From positions 429,398 through 493,397 of the forward strand of contig NZ_QOHJ01000003.1 of NCBI RefSeq assembly GCF_003319185.1: DNA of 64,000 nt, given 5' to 3'. Shown here in pieces: positions 23,345-30,940 of this stretch. The position numbers and the translations under genes are program-made. Below the pieces are notes generated by a model, which saw only the letters and a program-made list of their open reading frames with translations, was not told the origin of the DNA and searched no databases. The stretch comes from Blastococcus sp. TF02A-30. Its GTDB lineage: Bacteria; Actinomycetota; Actinomycetes; Mycobacteriales; Geodermatophilaceae. How positions within the stretch are numbered: position 1 is the first letter of the stretch; every line of letters starts with the position of its first letter.

Positions 23345-24317
23345 TCAGGACAGCAGCGTCTCCAGCGGGGAACGGCCGTAGACCTGCTGGTGCGCGGCGG
23401 CGAACCGGCCGCGGTGGGTGAACCCCCAGCGGGCGGCGACGGCGGCCACGGTCGCGCCGCTCGTCGGGTCGGCCGCCTGCAGCTCGCGGTGCGCCCGCTC
23501 CAGCCGGGTGTCGCGGAGGTACGCCGTCGGGGTCGTGCCCTTGTGCCGGCGGAAGGCCTCCTGCAGGGCGCGCGGACCGATGCCGGCCGCCCGGACGATG
23601 TCGTCGAGCGCCAGCGGCTGGTCGGCGTGCGCGTCGATGAAGTCGACCGCCCGTCGCACGGCGGCGGGCAAGGCGTACGCGGCCGGGCCGTCGGGAGCGC
23701 CCGCGGTGGTGCTGGTCGGGAAGGCGGCGAGCAGCGCCGCGGTGACGGTGTCGAGGGCGGCGGAGCGCACCAGGGGGTGCGCCACCGCCGGGTCATCGCC
23801 GGCGAACAGCGAGTGCAGGTAGCCGATGGTGTGCGCCCAGTGGCGGCCGAGAGCCGCGGAGATCGGGGACATGCCGCACAGGCGGAAGTCGGCCGGGTCG
23901 GTCCCCGTCGCCCCGGCTGCCCGCCGGGCGAGCTCGGGGGGCGGGCAGCCGGACCACCTGCAGGCTCATCAGCTGCCACTCGCAGGTGAACGGGACCCCC
24001 TGGGGGAAGAGCACCACGTCACCGGGTCGGCCGCGCACCTCCTCCCCGGCGCGGGTGAGGCCGAACTGGCCGCCGGTGACCAGCCCGACCCAGATGCCCT
24101 GCACGGGGTCGACGTCCTCGCGGACGCCCATCGAGTGGTGCAGGGAGTCGACGGCCAGCTCGCCCGCGGTCGCGGTCGACTGCCGGTAGCGGAAGTTCTC
24201 CTGGCTGCCGCGGATGTGCAGCCGGTGACCGGCGAACGTGTCGCGGATCGACTCGTGCGCGCGGAGCACGTCGCGGGTGACCACCTCGAGGCGTTGGACC
24301 GTCTCTGCGCGGGGCAT
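23345..24317 (-). pseudogene. AraC-family regulator split by a +1 frameshift
   Basis: The N-terminal AraC-binding-like (cupin) domain reads from ATG 24317 (MPRAETVQRLEVVTRDVLRA through LMSLQVVRLPAP). The reading frame then changes. The correct continuation, ELARRAAGATGTDPADFRLCGMSPISAALG, and the C-terminal HTH (LALDDIVRAAGIGPRALQEAFRRHKGTTPTAYLRDTRLERAH) lie in another frame ending at 23345. The join falls in a run of six G (23936-23941, read as C on the coding strand); five would restore one protein of about 323 residues. Either the gene is inactive, or the tract is a homopolymer sequencing error or slips. It is adjacent to another AraC gene. Confidence 0.8.
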
Positions 24318-24553
24318 CGCCAGGGACCCTCCTCGCCGTTCGGCCGGGCCGGCACCCGGTCCCCCACCGCCTTACCACACGCCGCGCACGGGCGCAGGGC
24401 GCGCGACGGGGGAGCCGCGGGACGAGGAGTGGCGGCCTGCTCCGGTCCGCCGCGCGCGGTCGTGAGCCGGGATGCGCACCGACCCTTGCGGGGGCATCGG
24501 CACCGGTGCGGTCATGGACCGGACGGGCGGCGGATCGATGGCCGGAGGGGTGC
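24318..24553. other. Non-coding stretch upstream of frameshifted AraC gene and small ORF
   Basis: 236 bases between divergent genes. I see no convincing coding frame, tRNA or hairpin; the region presumably carries the two divergent promoters, but no clear -10/-35 pair stands out. Confidence 0.4.
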
Positions 24554-24832
24554 ATGACGACCAGCCACGAGGGCACGGCGCACGGCCCGGGCGCCGTGGG
24601 CGGGGCGCGGTGGATCGTCGGTGCCGACGGGCTGGCCCTGCGCCTGTGGTCGGGGGAACCCGTGCCGATGCCGACAGGACGGTTGCACGCGGTGGGCGGC
24701 GACGGGCTGGTCCTCGGGCGGGCGGCCTGCCTGGCGCCCGTGGTGCTGCTCGACCCGCTGGACTGGTGCTGGCCGGACGACGGCGGCGAGGAGTGGCCGC
24801 CCTGCTGGATCTGCCTGGCCCTCACCCGATGA
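24554..24832 (+). CDS. Small hypothetical protein
   Basis: A 92-residue ORF whose ATG at 24554 is preceded by a strong GGAGGGG. The sequence starts MTTSHEGTAHGPGAVGG and ends LDWCWPDDGGEEWPPCWICLALTR. The middle (ARWIVGADGLALRLWSGEPVPMPTGRLHAVGGDGL) looks like short beta strands. It has four Cys, three of them in the last 25 residues, in a Trp-rich patch (CW..., CWIC), which may bind metal or be redox active. No membrane segment. No family recognised. It is isolated between a divergent AraC gene and fmdB. Confidence 0.55.
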   Translation: MTTSHEGTAHGPGAVGGARWIVGADGLALRLWSGEPVPMPTGRLHAVGGDGLVLGRAACLAPVVLLDPLDWCWPDDGGEEWPPCWICLALTR

Positions 24833-24989
24833 GCCGGGACCTGTCCGCGGAGGGGCTTCCACTGCCCCGTGCGACGTGACGCTCACCCACGCACGTGGAC
24901 GCGCCGCCGCCGCATGGCGCATCATTGGCAGTCGACGGGGCGGAGTGCCAGCCCCGCGCCACTCCGCTCGACCAGGGAGACCACCGCCA

Positions 24990-25316
24990 GTGCCCACGTA
25001 CCAGTACGCCTGCACCAACCCCGAGGGCAGGCACCAGTTCGAGGTCGTGCAGTCCTTCACCGATGCACCGGTGGCCGAGTGCCCCGAGTGCGGCGCCCCG
25101 GTGCGCAAGGTCTACGGCTCGGTCGGCGTCGTCTTCAAGGGCTCGGGCTTCTACCGCACCGACAGCCGCAAGAGCTCGTCGTCCTCGGAGACCGCCTCGA
25201 CGAGCAGCAGCAAGCCGGCGGACAGCTCCTCGTCCACGTCGAGCAGCACCCCGTCGACGTCGCCGTCCTCGTCCTCGTCGGGCACCTCCGGCAGCGGGTC
25301 CAAGGCCGCCAGCTGA
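24990..25316 (+). CDS. FmdB-family zinc ribbon protein
   Basis: A 108-residue protein with an N-terminal FmdB-type zinc ribbon. PTYQYACTNPEGRHQFEVVQSFTDAPVAECPECGAPVRKVYGSVGVVFKGSGFYRTDSR contains one Cys in the first knuckle and CPEC in the second. The first knuckle normally has two Cys (C-x-x-C); here the pattern is YACTNPEGRH, so His may replace one ligand, as in many actinobacterial members. From residue 60 to the end the tail is almost all Ser, Thr and Ala (low-complexity). GTG at 24990. It precedes the SAF gene and mscL as in many actinobacteria. Function unknown; a regulatory role is often assumed. Confidence 0.88.
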   Translation: MPTYQYACTNPEGRHQFEVVQSFTDAPVAECPECGAPVRKVYGSVGVVFKGSGFYRTDSRKSSSSSETASTSSSKPADSSSSTSSSTPSTSPSSSSSGTSGSGSKAAS

Positions 25317-25402
25317 CGCCGGCCCGTCCACAACGGACGGGCCCGTCCACAGCTCTTCCGCTCCACCACCGCACGCCGCCGCGCCGCGCCAGGCTCGGCG
25401 GC

Positions 25403-26017
25403 GTGCCGCGTCTCCGCCGTCCCCGTTCCCCGGTGCACGCCGCCCGGCAGGCCACCGCCGTCCTGCTGGGGCTGGCGGCCCTCGCGCTCGCCCTGCGACC
25501 GGCGCCGCCGCCCTCGGCCGGCCCGGTGCCCGTCCGTGTCGTGGTTGCTGCCGACGGGTTGCCGTCGGGTCGTTCGCTCGGTGTCGCCGACCTCGCCGTC
25601 GCCCGCCTCCCGCCGGACGCGGTGCCCGCCGGTGTGGTCGCCGCCCCCGCCGTGCTGGTCGGGCGGGTGCTGGCCGGCGCCGTCCGAGCCGGTGAACCGC
25701 TCACCGATGCCCGCCTCGTCGGGCCTGGCCTGACCGCCGGTCTCCCCACGGGTCAGGTCGCGGCGCCGGTGCGCCTGGCCGACCTCGCTGTGGCCGCGCT
25801 GGTGCGCACCGGCGACCGGGTCGACGTCCTGGCCGTCGCCGACGGTGCCGAGGGAGCGGAGCTGGTCGCGGAGAACGCGCTGGTGCTCGCGGCCGGGAGC
25901 GGTGACGGCGACCCGTCGGCCGGCCTGCTGCTGGTGGCGGTCGACCCGGGAACAGCCGGCCGGCTGGCCGTCTCCGCGGCGACGGCCACCCTCACGGTCA
26001 GCCTGCCGCCCCCGTGA
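25403..26017 (+). CDS. SAF-domain protein (CpaB/RcpC-like)
   Basis: A 204-residue protein with one N-terminal membrane anchor (AVLLGLAALALALRP, about residues 20-35) and an extracytoplasmic SAF domain (VRVVVAADGLPSGRSLGVADLAVARLPPDAVPAGVV, about residues 45-110). The C-terminal part (VRTGDRVDVLAVADGAEGAELVAENALVLAAG) resembles the RcpC/CpaB fold of Flp pilus assembly proteins. No pilus genes are present, and single SAF proteins next to mscL are common in actinobacteria. GTG 25403 is a likely start; no strong ribosome-binding site is seen. Role unknown. Confidence 0.78.
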   Translation: MPRLRRPRSPVHAARQATAVLLGLAALALALRPAPPPSAGPVPVRVVVAADGLPSGRSLGVADLAVARLPPDAVPAGVVAAPAVLVGRVLAGAVRAGEPLTDARLVGPGLTAGLPTGQVAAPVRLADLAVAALVRTGDRVDVLAVADGAEGAELVAENALVLAAGSGDGDPSAGLLLVAVDPGTAGRLAVSAATATLTVSLPPP

Positions 26018-26058
26018 CGGTGCGTGCACCGGCGCCCGCGATGTGCGTGGATGACCGC

Positions 26059-26484
26059 ATGATCAAGGGCTTCAAGGACTTCCTGCTGCGCGGCAACGTC
26101 GTCGACCTCGCGGTCGCGGTCGTGATCGGCGCCGCCTTCACCGCCGTCGTCGGCCAGTTCACCGCCTCGTTCCTGGAGCCGCTGATCGCCCTGGTCGGTG
26201 GCGGCGGCCTGGAGGGCGGGACCTTCACCGTCGACGGCCAGGTCTTCGACTGGGCGGCGTTCGTCAACGCGGTCATCACGTTCGTGCTGACCGCGGCGGT
26301 CGTCTACTTCGTGGTGGTGCTGCCCATGAAGACGATCGTGGAGCGGCGCAGGCGCGGCGAGGAGGCCGGCCCGGTCGCACCTACCCAGGTCGAGCTGCTC
26401 GCCGAGATCCGCGACCTGCTGCGCGCTCAGCAGCAGGGCCCGGACCGGAGCGAGGGCGGGGTGGGGAGGACGGGCAGCGCCTAG
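26059..26484 (+). CDS. mscL: Large-conductance mechanosensitive channel
   Basis: A pentameric membrane channel that opens under hypo-osmotic stress to release solutes. The protein has 141 residues. MIKGFKDFLLRGNVVDLAVAVVIGAAFTAVVGQFTASFLEPLIALVGGG is the canonical N-terminal amphipathic helix plus TM1, with the pore-lining AVVIGAAF. The periplasmic loop contains FDWAAFVNAVITFVLTAAVVYFVVVLP, which runs into TM2. The C-terminal coil (PTQVELLAEIRDLLRAQ) is the usual bundle helix. ATG at 26059 was preferred over upstream in-frame starts because it begins the conserved domain. Its TAG stop shares CTAG with the opposing gene's stop. Confidence 0.96.
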   Translation: MIKGFKDFLLRGNVVDLAVAVVIGAAFTAVVGQFTASFLEPLIALVGGGGLEGGTFTVDGQVFDWAAFVNAVITFVLTAAVVYFVVVLPMKTIVERRRRGEEAGPVAPTQVELLAEIRDLLRAQQQGPDRSEGGVGRTGSA

Positions 26485-27173
26485 TCGGAGCCCCAGTGCG
26501 GCGGCCGGTCCTCGAGGTAGCGCCGGTCGTCGTCCGAGGGGTCGTGCGGGCGCTCCCCCCAGCCGACGTCGCTGTCGTCGGGCGCCCGCACCGGGGCCGG
26601 TGGCGGCGTCGCGGCCGCCGGCGCCTCCGCCAGCGGCTGCCCCAGCCCGTCGAGCACCTCCGCGGCGGGCAGCGCGGCCAGCACGGCACCGGGGACGGCG
26701 AGCTTGCTGCCGCGCGTCCCTGAGCCGACCACCACGAGGTCGGAGGCGGCGACCGCGGCGTCGACGAGCACGGGCCACGACCCGGGCAGCCCGACCGGGG
26801 TGATGCCGCCGTAGGCCATCCCGCTCTCGGCCACCGCCACGTCCTGCGGGGCGAAGGACGCCTTGCGGGCGCCGAGGTGCTTGCGGGCCAGGCCGTTGAC
26901 GTCGGCGCGGGTGGTGGCCAGCACCAGGCAGGCGGCCATCGTCGTCTGCCCGGACCGCCGGGCGGCGACGACCACGCAGTTGGCCGAGGCCTCCAGCGGC
27001 ACGCCGTAGGCCTCGGTGAAGGCGGCGGTGTCGGCCAGGTCGTCGTCGATCTCGGCCACCCACGCGGGGCCGGCGAGCGAGGCGAGCGCGGCGGCGACGG
27101 GCGCGCCCAGCAGGTCGGTGCGGTCGGCGGCGGGCAGCCAGGTCAGGGACCCGAGCACGGGAGCGGTCGGCAC
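26481..27173 (-). CDS. YbaK/prolyl-tRNA editing domain protein
   Basis: A 230-residue protein whose first 160 residues form a YbaK/aminoacyl-tRNA deacylase domain. ADTAAFTEAYGVPLEASANCVVVAARRSGQTTMAACLVLATTRADVNGLARKHLGARKASFAPQDVAVAESGMAYGGITPVGLPGSWPVLVDAAV shows the conserved K(H/A)LG and GGITPVG-P loop. Such enzymes remove misacylated amino acids from tRNA in trans. The C-terminal 60 residues (Pro/Ala linker, then DPSDDDRRYLEDRPPHWGSD) are an actinobacterial extension. GTG 27173 follows AGGA by seven bases; GTG 27191 is possible. It is convergent with mscL, with overlapping stops. Confidence 0.88.
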   Translation of the reverse strand: MPTAPVLGSLTWLPAADRTDLLGAPVAAALASLAGPAWVAEIDDDLADTAAFTEAYGVPLEASANCVVVAARRSGQTTMAACLVLATTRADVNGLARKHLGARKASFAPQDVAVAESGMAYGGITPVGLPGSWPVLVDAAVAASDLVVVGSGTRGSKLAVPGAVLAALPAAEVLDGLGQPLAEAPAAATPPPAPVRAPDDSDVGWGERPHDPSDDDRRYLEDRPPHWGSD

Positions 27174-27232
27174 CCCCCGATCCTGCGCCACCGGGCTCGC
27201 GCACCGGACGCCGGGGCCGCCAGGATGGGCCC

Positions 27233-27589
27233 ATGATCGGTCAGCTGCACTCCGTCGTCATCGACGCACCCGACGCGCACGCGCTCGCCGGCTTCTACGC
27301 CGAACTCCTCGGCATGGAGGTGAAGGGCGATCCCGGCGACGACTGGGTGGTCATCACCGGCGCCGGCTACCGCATCGCCTTCCAGCAGGCGCCGGATCTC
27401 CAGCCGCCGGACTGGCCGGACCCCGACCGGCCGCAGCAGTACCACCTCGACATCCGGGTCGCGGACGTCGACGAGGCGGAGCCGAAGGTGCTGGCGCTCG
27501 GCGCGCGGAAGCTGCCCGGCGGCGGCGGGGACTTCCGCGTCTACGCCGACCCGGTCGGTCACCCCTTCTGCCTGGTGTGGGACGCGTGA
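27233..27589 (+). CDS. VOC-family protein
   Basis: A single-domain glyoxalase-fold protein of 118 residues. MIGQLHSVVIDAPDAHALAGFYAELLGMEVKGDPGDDWVVITG is the first VOC half. The second half has QQYHLDIRVADVDEAEPKVLALGARKLPGGGGDFRVYADPVGHPFCLVWD, the standard DP-x-GHPFCLV ending. The stop overlaps the next gene's GTG by four bases (GTGA), so it is coupled to the thioesterase. Proteins of this type are widespread in actinobacteria with unknown substrates. Confidence 0.88.
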   Translation: MIGQLHSVVIDAPDAHALAGFYAELLGMEVKGDPGDDWVVITGAGYRIAFQQAPDLQPPDWPDPDRPQQYHLDIRVADVDEAEPKVLALGARKLPGGGGDFRVYADPVGHPFCLVWDA

Positions 27590-28005
27590 GCGAGCAGCCG
27601 CGGTCGGTGGACCTGACCGCCACCAGCCCGTTCGTCGCCGCGCTGAAGTTCGATGTCGCGGAGTCCACCGGCACGCGGGTGACCGGCTCCGTCGACCTCG
27701 GCCCCGACCAGCACACCCCCTGGGGCGTCGTGCACGGTGGCGTCTACTGCTCGGTCGTCGAGTCCGCCGCCAGCATCGGCGCCAGCCTGGCGGTGCAGGA
27801 GAAGGGCGAGTTCGCCGTCGGCGTCAACAACAACACCGACTTCATCCGCTCGGTCGGCGAGGGCCGGGTCGACGTCGTCGCCGAGCCCCTGCAGCAGAGC
27901 CGCACCCAGCAGCTGTGGCAGGTGCTGCTCACCCGGGCCGAGGACGGGAAGCTGGTCGCGCGGGGCCAGGTGCGGCTGCAGAACGTCCGACTGCCCTTCG
28001 CCTGA
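27586..28005 (+). CDS. PaaI-family hotdog-fold thioesterase
   Basis: A 139-residue acyl-CoA thioesterase of the PaaI/YdiI hotdog group. GPDQHTPWGVVHGGVYCSVVESAASIGA is the diagnostic segment: the helix after HGG normally carries the catalytic acid, and here the acidic residue is the Glu in VVESAAS. GVNNNTDFIRSVGEGRVDVVAEPLQQSRTQQLWQVLLTRAEDGKLVARGQVRLQN completes the fold. It is coupled to the VOC gene by GTGA. No pathway partner is nearby. Confidence 0.9.
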   Translation: MSEQPRSVDLTATSPFVAALKFDVAESTGTRVTGSVDLGPDQHTPWGVVHGGVYCSVVESAASIGASLAVQEKGEFAVGVNNNTDFIRSVGEGRVDVVAEPLQQSRTQQLWQVLLTRAEDGKLVARGQVRLQNVRLPFA

Positions 28006-28007
28006 GG

Positions 28008-28922
28008 TCAGCTGAGCGCCGCCGGGTCCAGCACCACCCGGAACAGCGCCCGCGGGTCCTGCAGCGTCGCCGGCGGGCGCGCCGCCGACCGCGGCACGAC
28101 GCGGTCCCAGCGGGCCGGCCGCCGGTGCGGCAGCAGCTCGCGCCCCTGGAACAGGTAGCCGCCCACCACCTCACCGAGCAGCAGCCCCGCACCGTGCTCG
28201 ATCGGCAGCGCCACCGGGTCCCCCGGCCGCACCTCGTCGAGGAAGGCCGACAGCTGGCGCAGGTCCTTGGCCGGCCGCCGGCCGGAGATCTCCCTGGACA
28301 GCGCCCGCAGCTCCCCGGGCGTCAGGCCGGTGGCATCGACGTCGATCCCGGACTGGGTGCCCAGCCCCACGACGCCGGCGGCCAGGCAGGCGCCGAGCTC
28401 GTTGTGGTTCCGCGGCCGCGCCACCCAGACCGGCACGCCCTCCGGCTCGGGGGCCGGCGGGAGCTCGTCCGGACCCGGCCAGAGGTAGGGCAGGTCGTCG
28501 GGCTCGGGGCCGAACAGCTCGGTGAACCGGGGTCGGTAGAAGTCCGGGTCCTTGGCGATCAGGTTGGACCGGTGCGAGCGGTGCAGCTCCTCGTTGCCGA
28601 TCCAGGACGGGAGCAGCCCGGCGTCGGCGAGCTCGGCCTGGCTGCGGCCGACCACCTCCGGCGCGAACTCGCCGATCTGCGCCTCGGTCGTGTCGGCGAA
28701 GCCGCGCTCCCGCCAGATCCGCGCCATCGCCAGCCCGTAGGCGGTCAGGGCCGGGGTGCGCCCCTTCCACATGAGGACGGCGGGGTGGCTGGCCCAGCCG
28801 TAGTCGGGCAGCTCGAGCGCGCGCAGGATCTGCAGCGTCTCGACCCGCTGCTTGCCCAGCCGCGGGGAGTCCAGCAGTCGCGCGCTCTCCTCGAAGTCGG
28901 CCACCGGCACGAAGGTCTGCAT
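28008..28922 (-). CDS. MSMEG_6728-family protein with Pyr_excise-like N-terminus
   Basis: A 304-residue protein. The first 130 residues (MQTFVPVADFEESARLLDSPRLGKQRVETLQILRALE, then HPAVLMWKGRTPALTAYGLAMARIWRERGFADTTEAQI) resemble T4 endonuclease V-type pyrimidine-dimer glycosylase family proteins, which act at N-terminal residues. The typical Arg-Asn start of T4 EndoV is not present, so enzymatic activity is uncertain. The rest (WIGNEELHRSHRSNLIAKDPDFYRPRF, then a Pro-rich linker and a C-terminal domain) is specific to actinobacteria. The ATG at 28922 is the first base of the domain. It is convergent with paaI and lies downstream of a small ORF and sir2 on the same strand. Confidence 0.8.
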   Translation of the reverse strand: MQTFVPVADFEESARLLDSPRLGKQRVETLQILRALELPDYGWASHPAVLMWKGRTPALTAYGLAMARIWRERGFADTTEAQIGEFAPEVVGRSQAELADAGLLPSWIGNEELHRSHRSNLIAKDPDFYRPRFTELFGPEPDDLPYLWPGPDELPPAPEPEGVPVWVARPRNHNELGACLAAGVVGLGTQSGIDVDATGLTPGELRALSREISGRRPAKDLRQLSAFLDEVRPGDPVALPIEHGAGLLLGEVVGGYLFQGRELLPHRRPARWDRVVPRSAARPPATLQDPRALFRVVLDPAALS

Positions 28923-28953
28923 CGCCGAGCTTCCTGCCCGGGGGTCCGCTCCC

Positions 28954-29244
28954 TCAACCGCCGAGCGCCCGCAGCGCCGTCTCCCACCGCTCGCGCCGGG
29001 CGGCGTCGTCCTGCTCCCACCAGGGGGTGCCGCGCTCCCCCAGGCCGGTTTTGGCCGCCTGCACCCGCGCCCGGGCCGCCGTCCGCGCGTCGTCGTCCGC
29101 CGCGTTCCGGACCGCCGAGCGGGCGACGCCGAGGTGGTGCAGCAGCCGGGCGCGGACGTCGTCCGGGATCGCGGGGTCGTCGGTCCGCCAGCGCCGCCCG
29201 TCGACGACCACGTACCGCCCGTCCGGGGTCCGCTCCGGCGTCAT
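28954..29244 (-). CDS. Small conserved-looking hypothetical protein
   Basis: A 96-residue basic/acidic helical protein. The N-terminus MTPERTPDGRYVVVDGRRWRTDDPAIPDDVRARLLHHLGVARSAVRN reads like a short beta hairpin and helix. The rest, including GLGERGTPWWEQDDAARRERWETALRAL, is helical. Similar actinobacterial proteins are annotated only as hypothetical as far as I recall. Its ATG overlaps the sir2 stop by four bases (ATGA), so it is translationally coupled to the deacetylase and may work with it. Function unknown. Confidence 0.72.
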   Translation of the reverse strand: MTPERTPDGRYVVVDGRRWRTDDPAIPDDVRARLLHHLGVARSAVRNAADDDARTAARARVQAAKTGLGERGTPWWEQDDAARRERWETALRALGG

Positions 29245-30104
29245 CCGGCCAGCCGGGCGGCGAGCGCGGGCAGGACGTCGCCCAGCGGCGCGTCCACCCG
29301 CACATCGGCCTTCTCGTCGCCGCGGGTGGGGCCGACGTTGACGATCGCGACCGGGATGCCGAGCTTGGCCGCGCGCAGCACGAACCGGTAGCCGCTCATG
29401 ACCGTCAACGACGAGCCGAGCACCAGCAGGCTGCCGGCGTCCTCGACCAGGGCGAAGCAGCCGTCGACCCGGTCGCGCGGCACCGTCTCGCCGAAGAAGA
29501 CCACGTCGGGCTTGAGCAGCTCCTCGCCGCAGACCAGGCAGCCCACCATCACGAAGCCGTCGAGCACCTCGTCGGGCAGCTCGGCGTCGCCGTCCGGGTT
29601 GACCTCGTCCGCGCGCGGGCCGAAGCCCGGGTTGGCCTCCTGCAGCCGCAGGTCCAGCTCGCCGCGGTCGGCGACGTCGCCGCAGCCCAGGCAGACGGTG
29701 CGGTCGAGGCCGCCGTGCAGCTCCACGACGTCGCGCGCGCCGGCCGCCTGGTGCAGCCCGTCGACGTTCTGCGTGATGACGCCGGCCAGCAGCCCGGCGG
29801 CCTGCAGGTCGGCGACCGCCCGGTGCCCGTCGTTGGGCCGCGCCGCGCGCATCTGCCGCCAGCCGACGAAGCTGCGCGCCCAGTACCGGTGCCGGCCGCG
29901 CGGGTCGCGGGTGAAGGTCTGGTAGGTCATCGGGGTGTGCCGGCGCAGGCTGCCGGTCGCCCCGCGGTAGTCGGGGATGCCGGAGTCGGTGGACAGCCCG
30001 GCGCCGGAGAGGACGACGACGTCGCCGTCGGACACGAGGTCGGCGAGCGCGTCGGGGCAGGTGCCCGTCGCGGCGGCGGCGACGGCGGGTGGTGCGGCGG
30101 TCAC
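29241..30104 (-). CDS. NAD-dependent protein deacetylase, Sir2 family
   Basis: A sirtuin of 287 residues that removes acetyl groups from lysine using NAD. VVLSGAGLSTDSGIPDYRG is the NAD-binding GAG(L/I)S motif, with Arg in the DYRG/DFRG position. TQNVDGLHQAAG gives the Q-N-x-D motif, and VVELHGGLDRTVCLGCG has the catalytic HG and the first zinc Cys pair. A second pair is CLVCGEELLKPDVVFFGE. The zinc module is longer than in CobB because of an insert (RLQEANPGFGPRADEVNPDGD). Start GTG 30104. The stop overlaps the small downstream gene. Confidence 0.93.
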   Translation of the reverse strand: MTAAPPAVAAAATGTCPDALADLVSDGDVVVLSGAGLSTDSGIPDYRGATGSLRRHTPMTYQTFTRDPRGRHRYWARSFVGWRQMRAARPNDGHRAVADLQAAGLLAGVITQNVDGLHQAAGARDVVELHGGLDRTVCLGCGDVADRGELDLRLQEANPGFGPRADEVNPDGDAELPDEVLDGFVMVGCLVCGEELLKPDVVFFGETVPRDRVDGCFALVEDAGSLLVLGSSLTVMSGYRFVLRAAKLGIPVAIVNVGPTRGDEKADVRVDAPLGDVLPALAARLAG

Positions 30105-30142
30105 CGGCCCATGGTCCCCTCGGATCGGCCGCCGCGCCCGGA

Positions 30143-30586
30143 TCAGCCGGCGAGCACCTCGTCGAGCCGGCGCAGCAGGTCCCCGTGGACGCGGCGCAGG
30201 CCCTTGGGGGCGAAGGTGCGCTCGAAGAAGCCGCCGATGCCGGAGGCGCCGTCCCAGGTGGTGCGCACCCGCACGGTGCTCAGCCCGGCGTCGGCGGCGA
30301 GGACCGTCCAGGTGGTCACCATGGAGCTGTTCCGGTCGGTCTCGACCAGGGTGCCGGGGGCCGGCTCGGTGACGTCGAGCAGCTGGTCGCGGACCCGCTT
30401 CGAGGTCGCGGCGAACCGCCAGTGCACCCGCGTGCCCGCGCCCTGCCCGCCGGACTCGACGCGGTACTCGCTGAACTGGACGGGCAGCACCCGCGGCCGC
30501 ACCGTCTCGTAGTCGGCCAGCGCGGCGGCCACCTGGTCGGCGGGCGCGCGGACGATCCCCTCGGCGGTGGCGACGACCTGGCTCAT
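30143..30586 (-). CDS. SRPBCC-family (START-like) protein
   Basis: A 147-residue helix-grip protein. VATAEGIVRAPADQVAAALADYETVRPRVLPVQFSEYRVESGGQGAGTRVHWRF is the SRPBCC N-terminus. VTEPAPGTLVETDRNSSMVTTWTVLAADAGLSTVRVRTTWDGASGIGGFFERTFAPKGLRRVHGDLLRRLDEVL is the rest, with the C-terminal helix. Such proteins bind a lipid or small hydrophobic ligand. ATG 30586 has GGAGG nine bases upstream; ATG 30595 lies directly on the Shine-Dalgarno and is less likely. No partner is visible. Confidence 0.85.
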   Translation of the reverse strand: MSQVVATAEGIVRAPADQVAAALADYETVRPRVLPVQFSEYRVESGGQGAGTRVHWRFAATSKRVRDQLLDVTEPAPGTLVETDRNSSMVTTWTVLAADAGLSTVRVRTTWDGASGIGGFFERTFAPKGLRRVHGDLLRRLDEVLAG

Positions 30587-30617
30587 GCCCGCCATCCTCC
30601 CCTGCCGGTCGGCGCGG

Positions 30618-30911
30618 TCAGGGACGCGGGTTGGTGCGCGTCCAGCGGCGCTCGTCCCGGCGGGCGCCCAGGCCCGCGGCGCACCGCCGGCAGACGACGG
30701 CCACCTCGTCGGCGTGCCGGCCCGACTCCGGCTGGACGTCGGCCCAGCTGACGTGCGGGAAGCGCTGCAGGCGCGACCGGCTCAGCGACAGCCCGCACAC
30801 CGTCTCGTTGCGCCCGGGCTCCCACCCGTGCACCTCGCCGGACGGCCGGCGGATCCCGTCGGGGTCGGTCCACTGCCCCTGGGCGGCGACCGCCGCGTTG
30901 CGCGCTGCCAT
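30618..30911 (-). CDS. Small Cys-containing hypothetical protein
   Basis: A 97-residue protein. The core WEPGRNETVCGLSLSRSRLQRFPHVSWADVQPESGRHADEVAVVCRRCAAGLGAR has one Cys in TVCGLS and a C-x-x-C (CRRC) plus His, a plausible zinc site. The N- and C-termini are polar and basic. No membrane segment or signal peptide. I recognise a pattern seen in short actinobacterial proteins but no named family. ATG at 30911; the upstream gene lies 30 bases away on the same strand. Confidence 0.65.
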   Translation of the reverse strand: MAARNAAVAAQGQWTDPDGIRRPSGEVHGWEPGRNETVCGLSLSRSRLQRFPHVSWADVQPESGRHADEVAVVCRRCAAGLGARRDERRWTRTNPRP

Positions 30912-30940
30912 GCCGTGCCGCTACCCAGGACGGGCGCGGG

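Noticed and set aside
25190..25310. Ser-codon repeats in fmdB that look like a tandem repeat
   Set aside because: It is a low-complexity Ser/Thr tail of a real protein, with irregular codon order, not a CRISPR or satellite repeat.
28008..28922. Calling the MSMEG_6728-type protein a functional pyrimidine-dimer glycosylase
   Set aside because: The N-terminal catalytic residues of T4 EndoV are not evident, so only family resemblance is reported.
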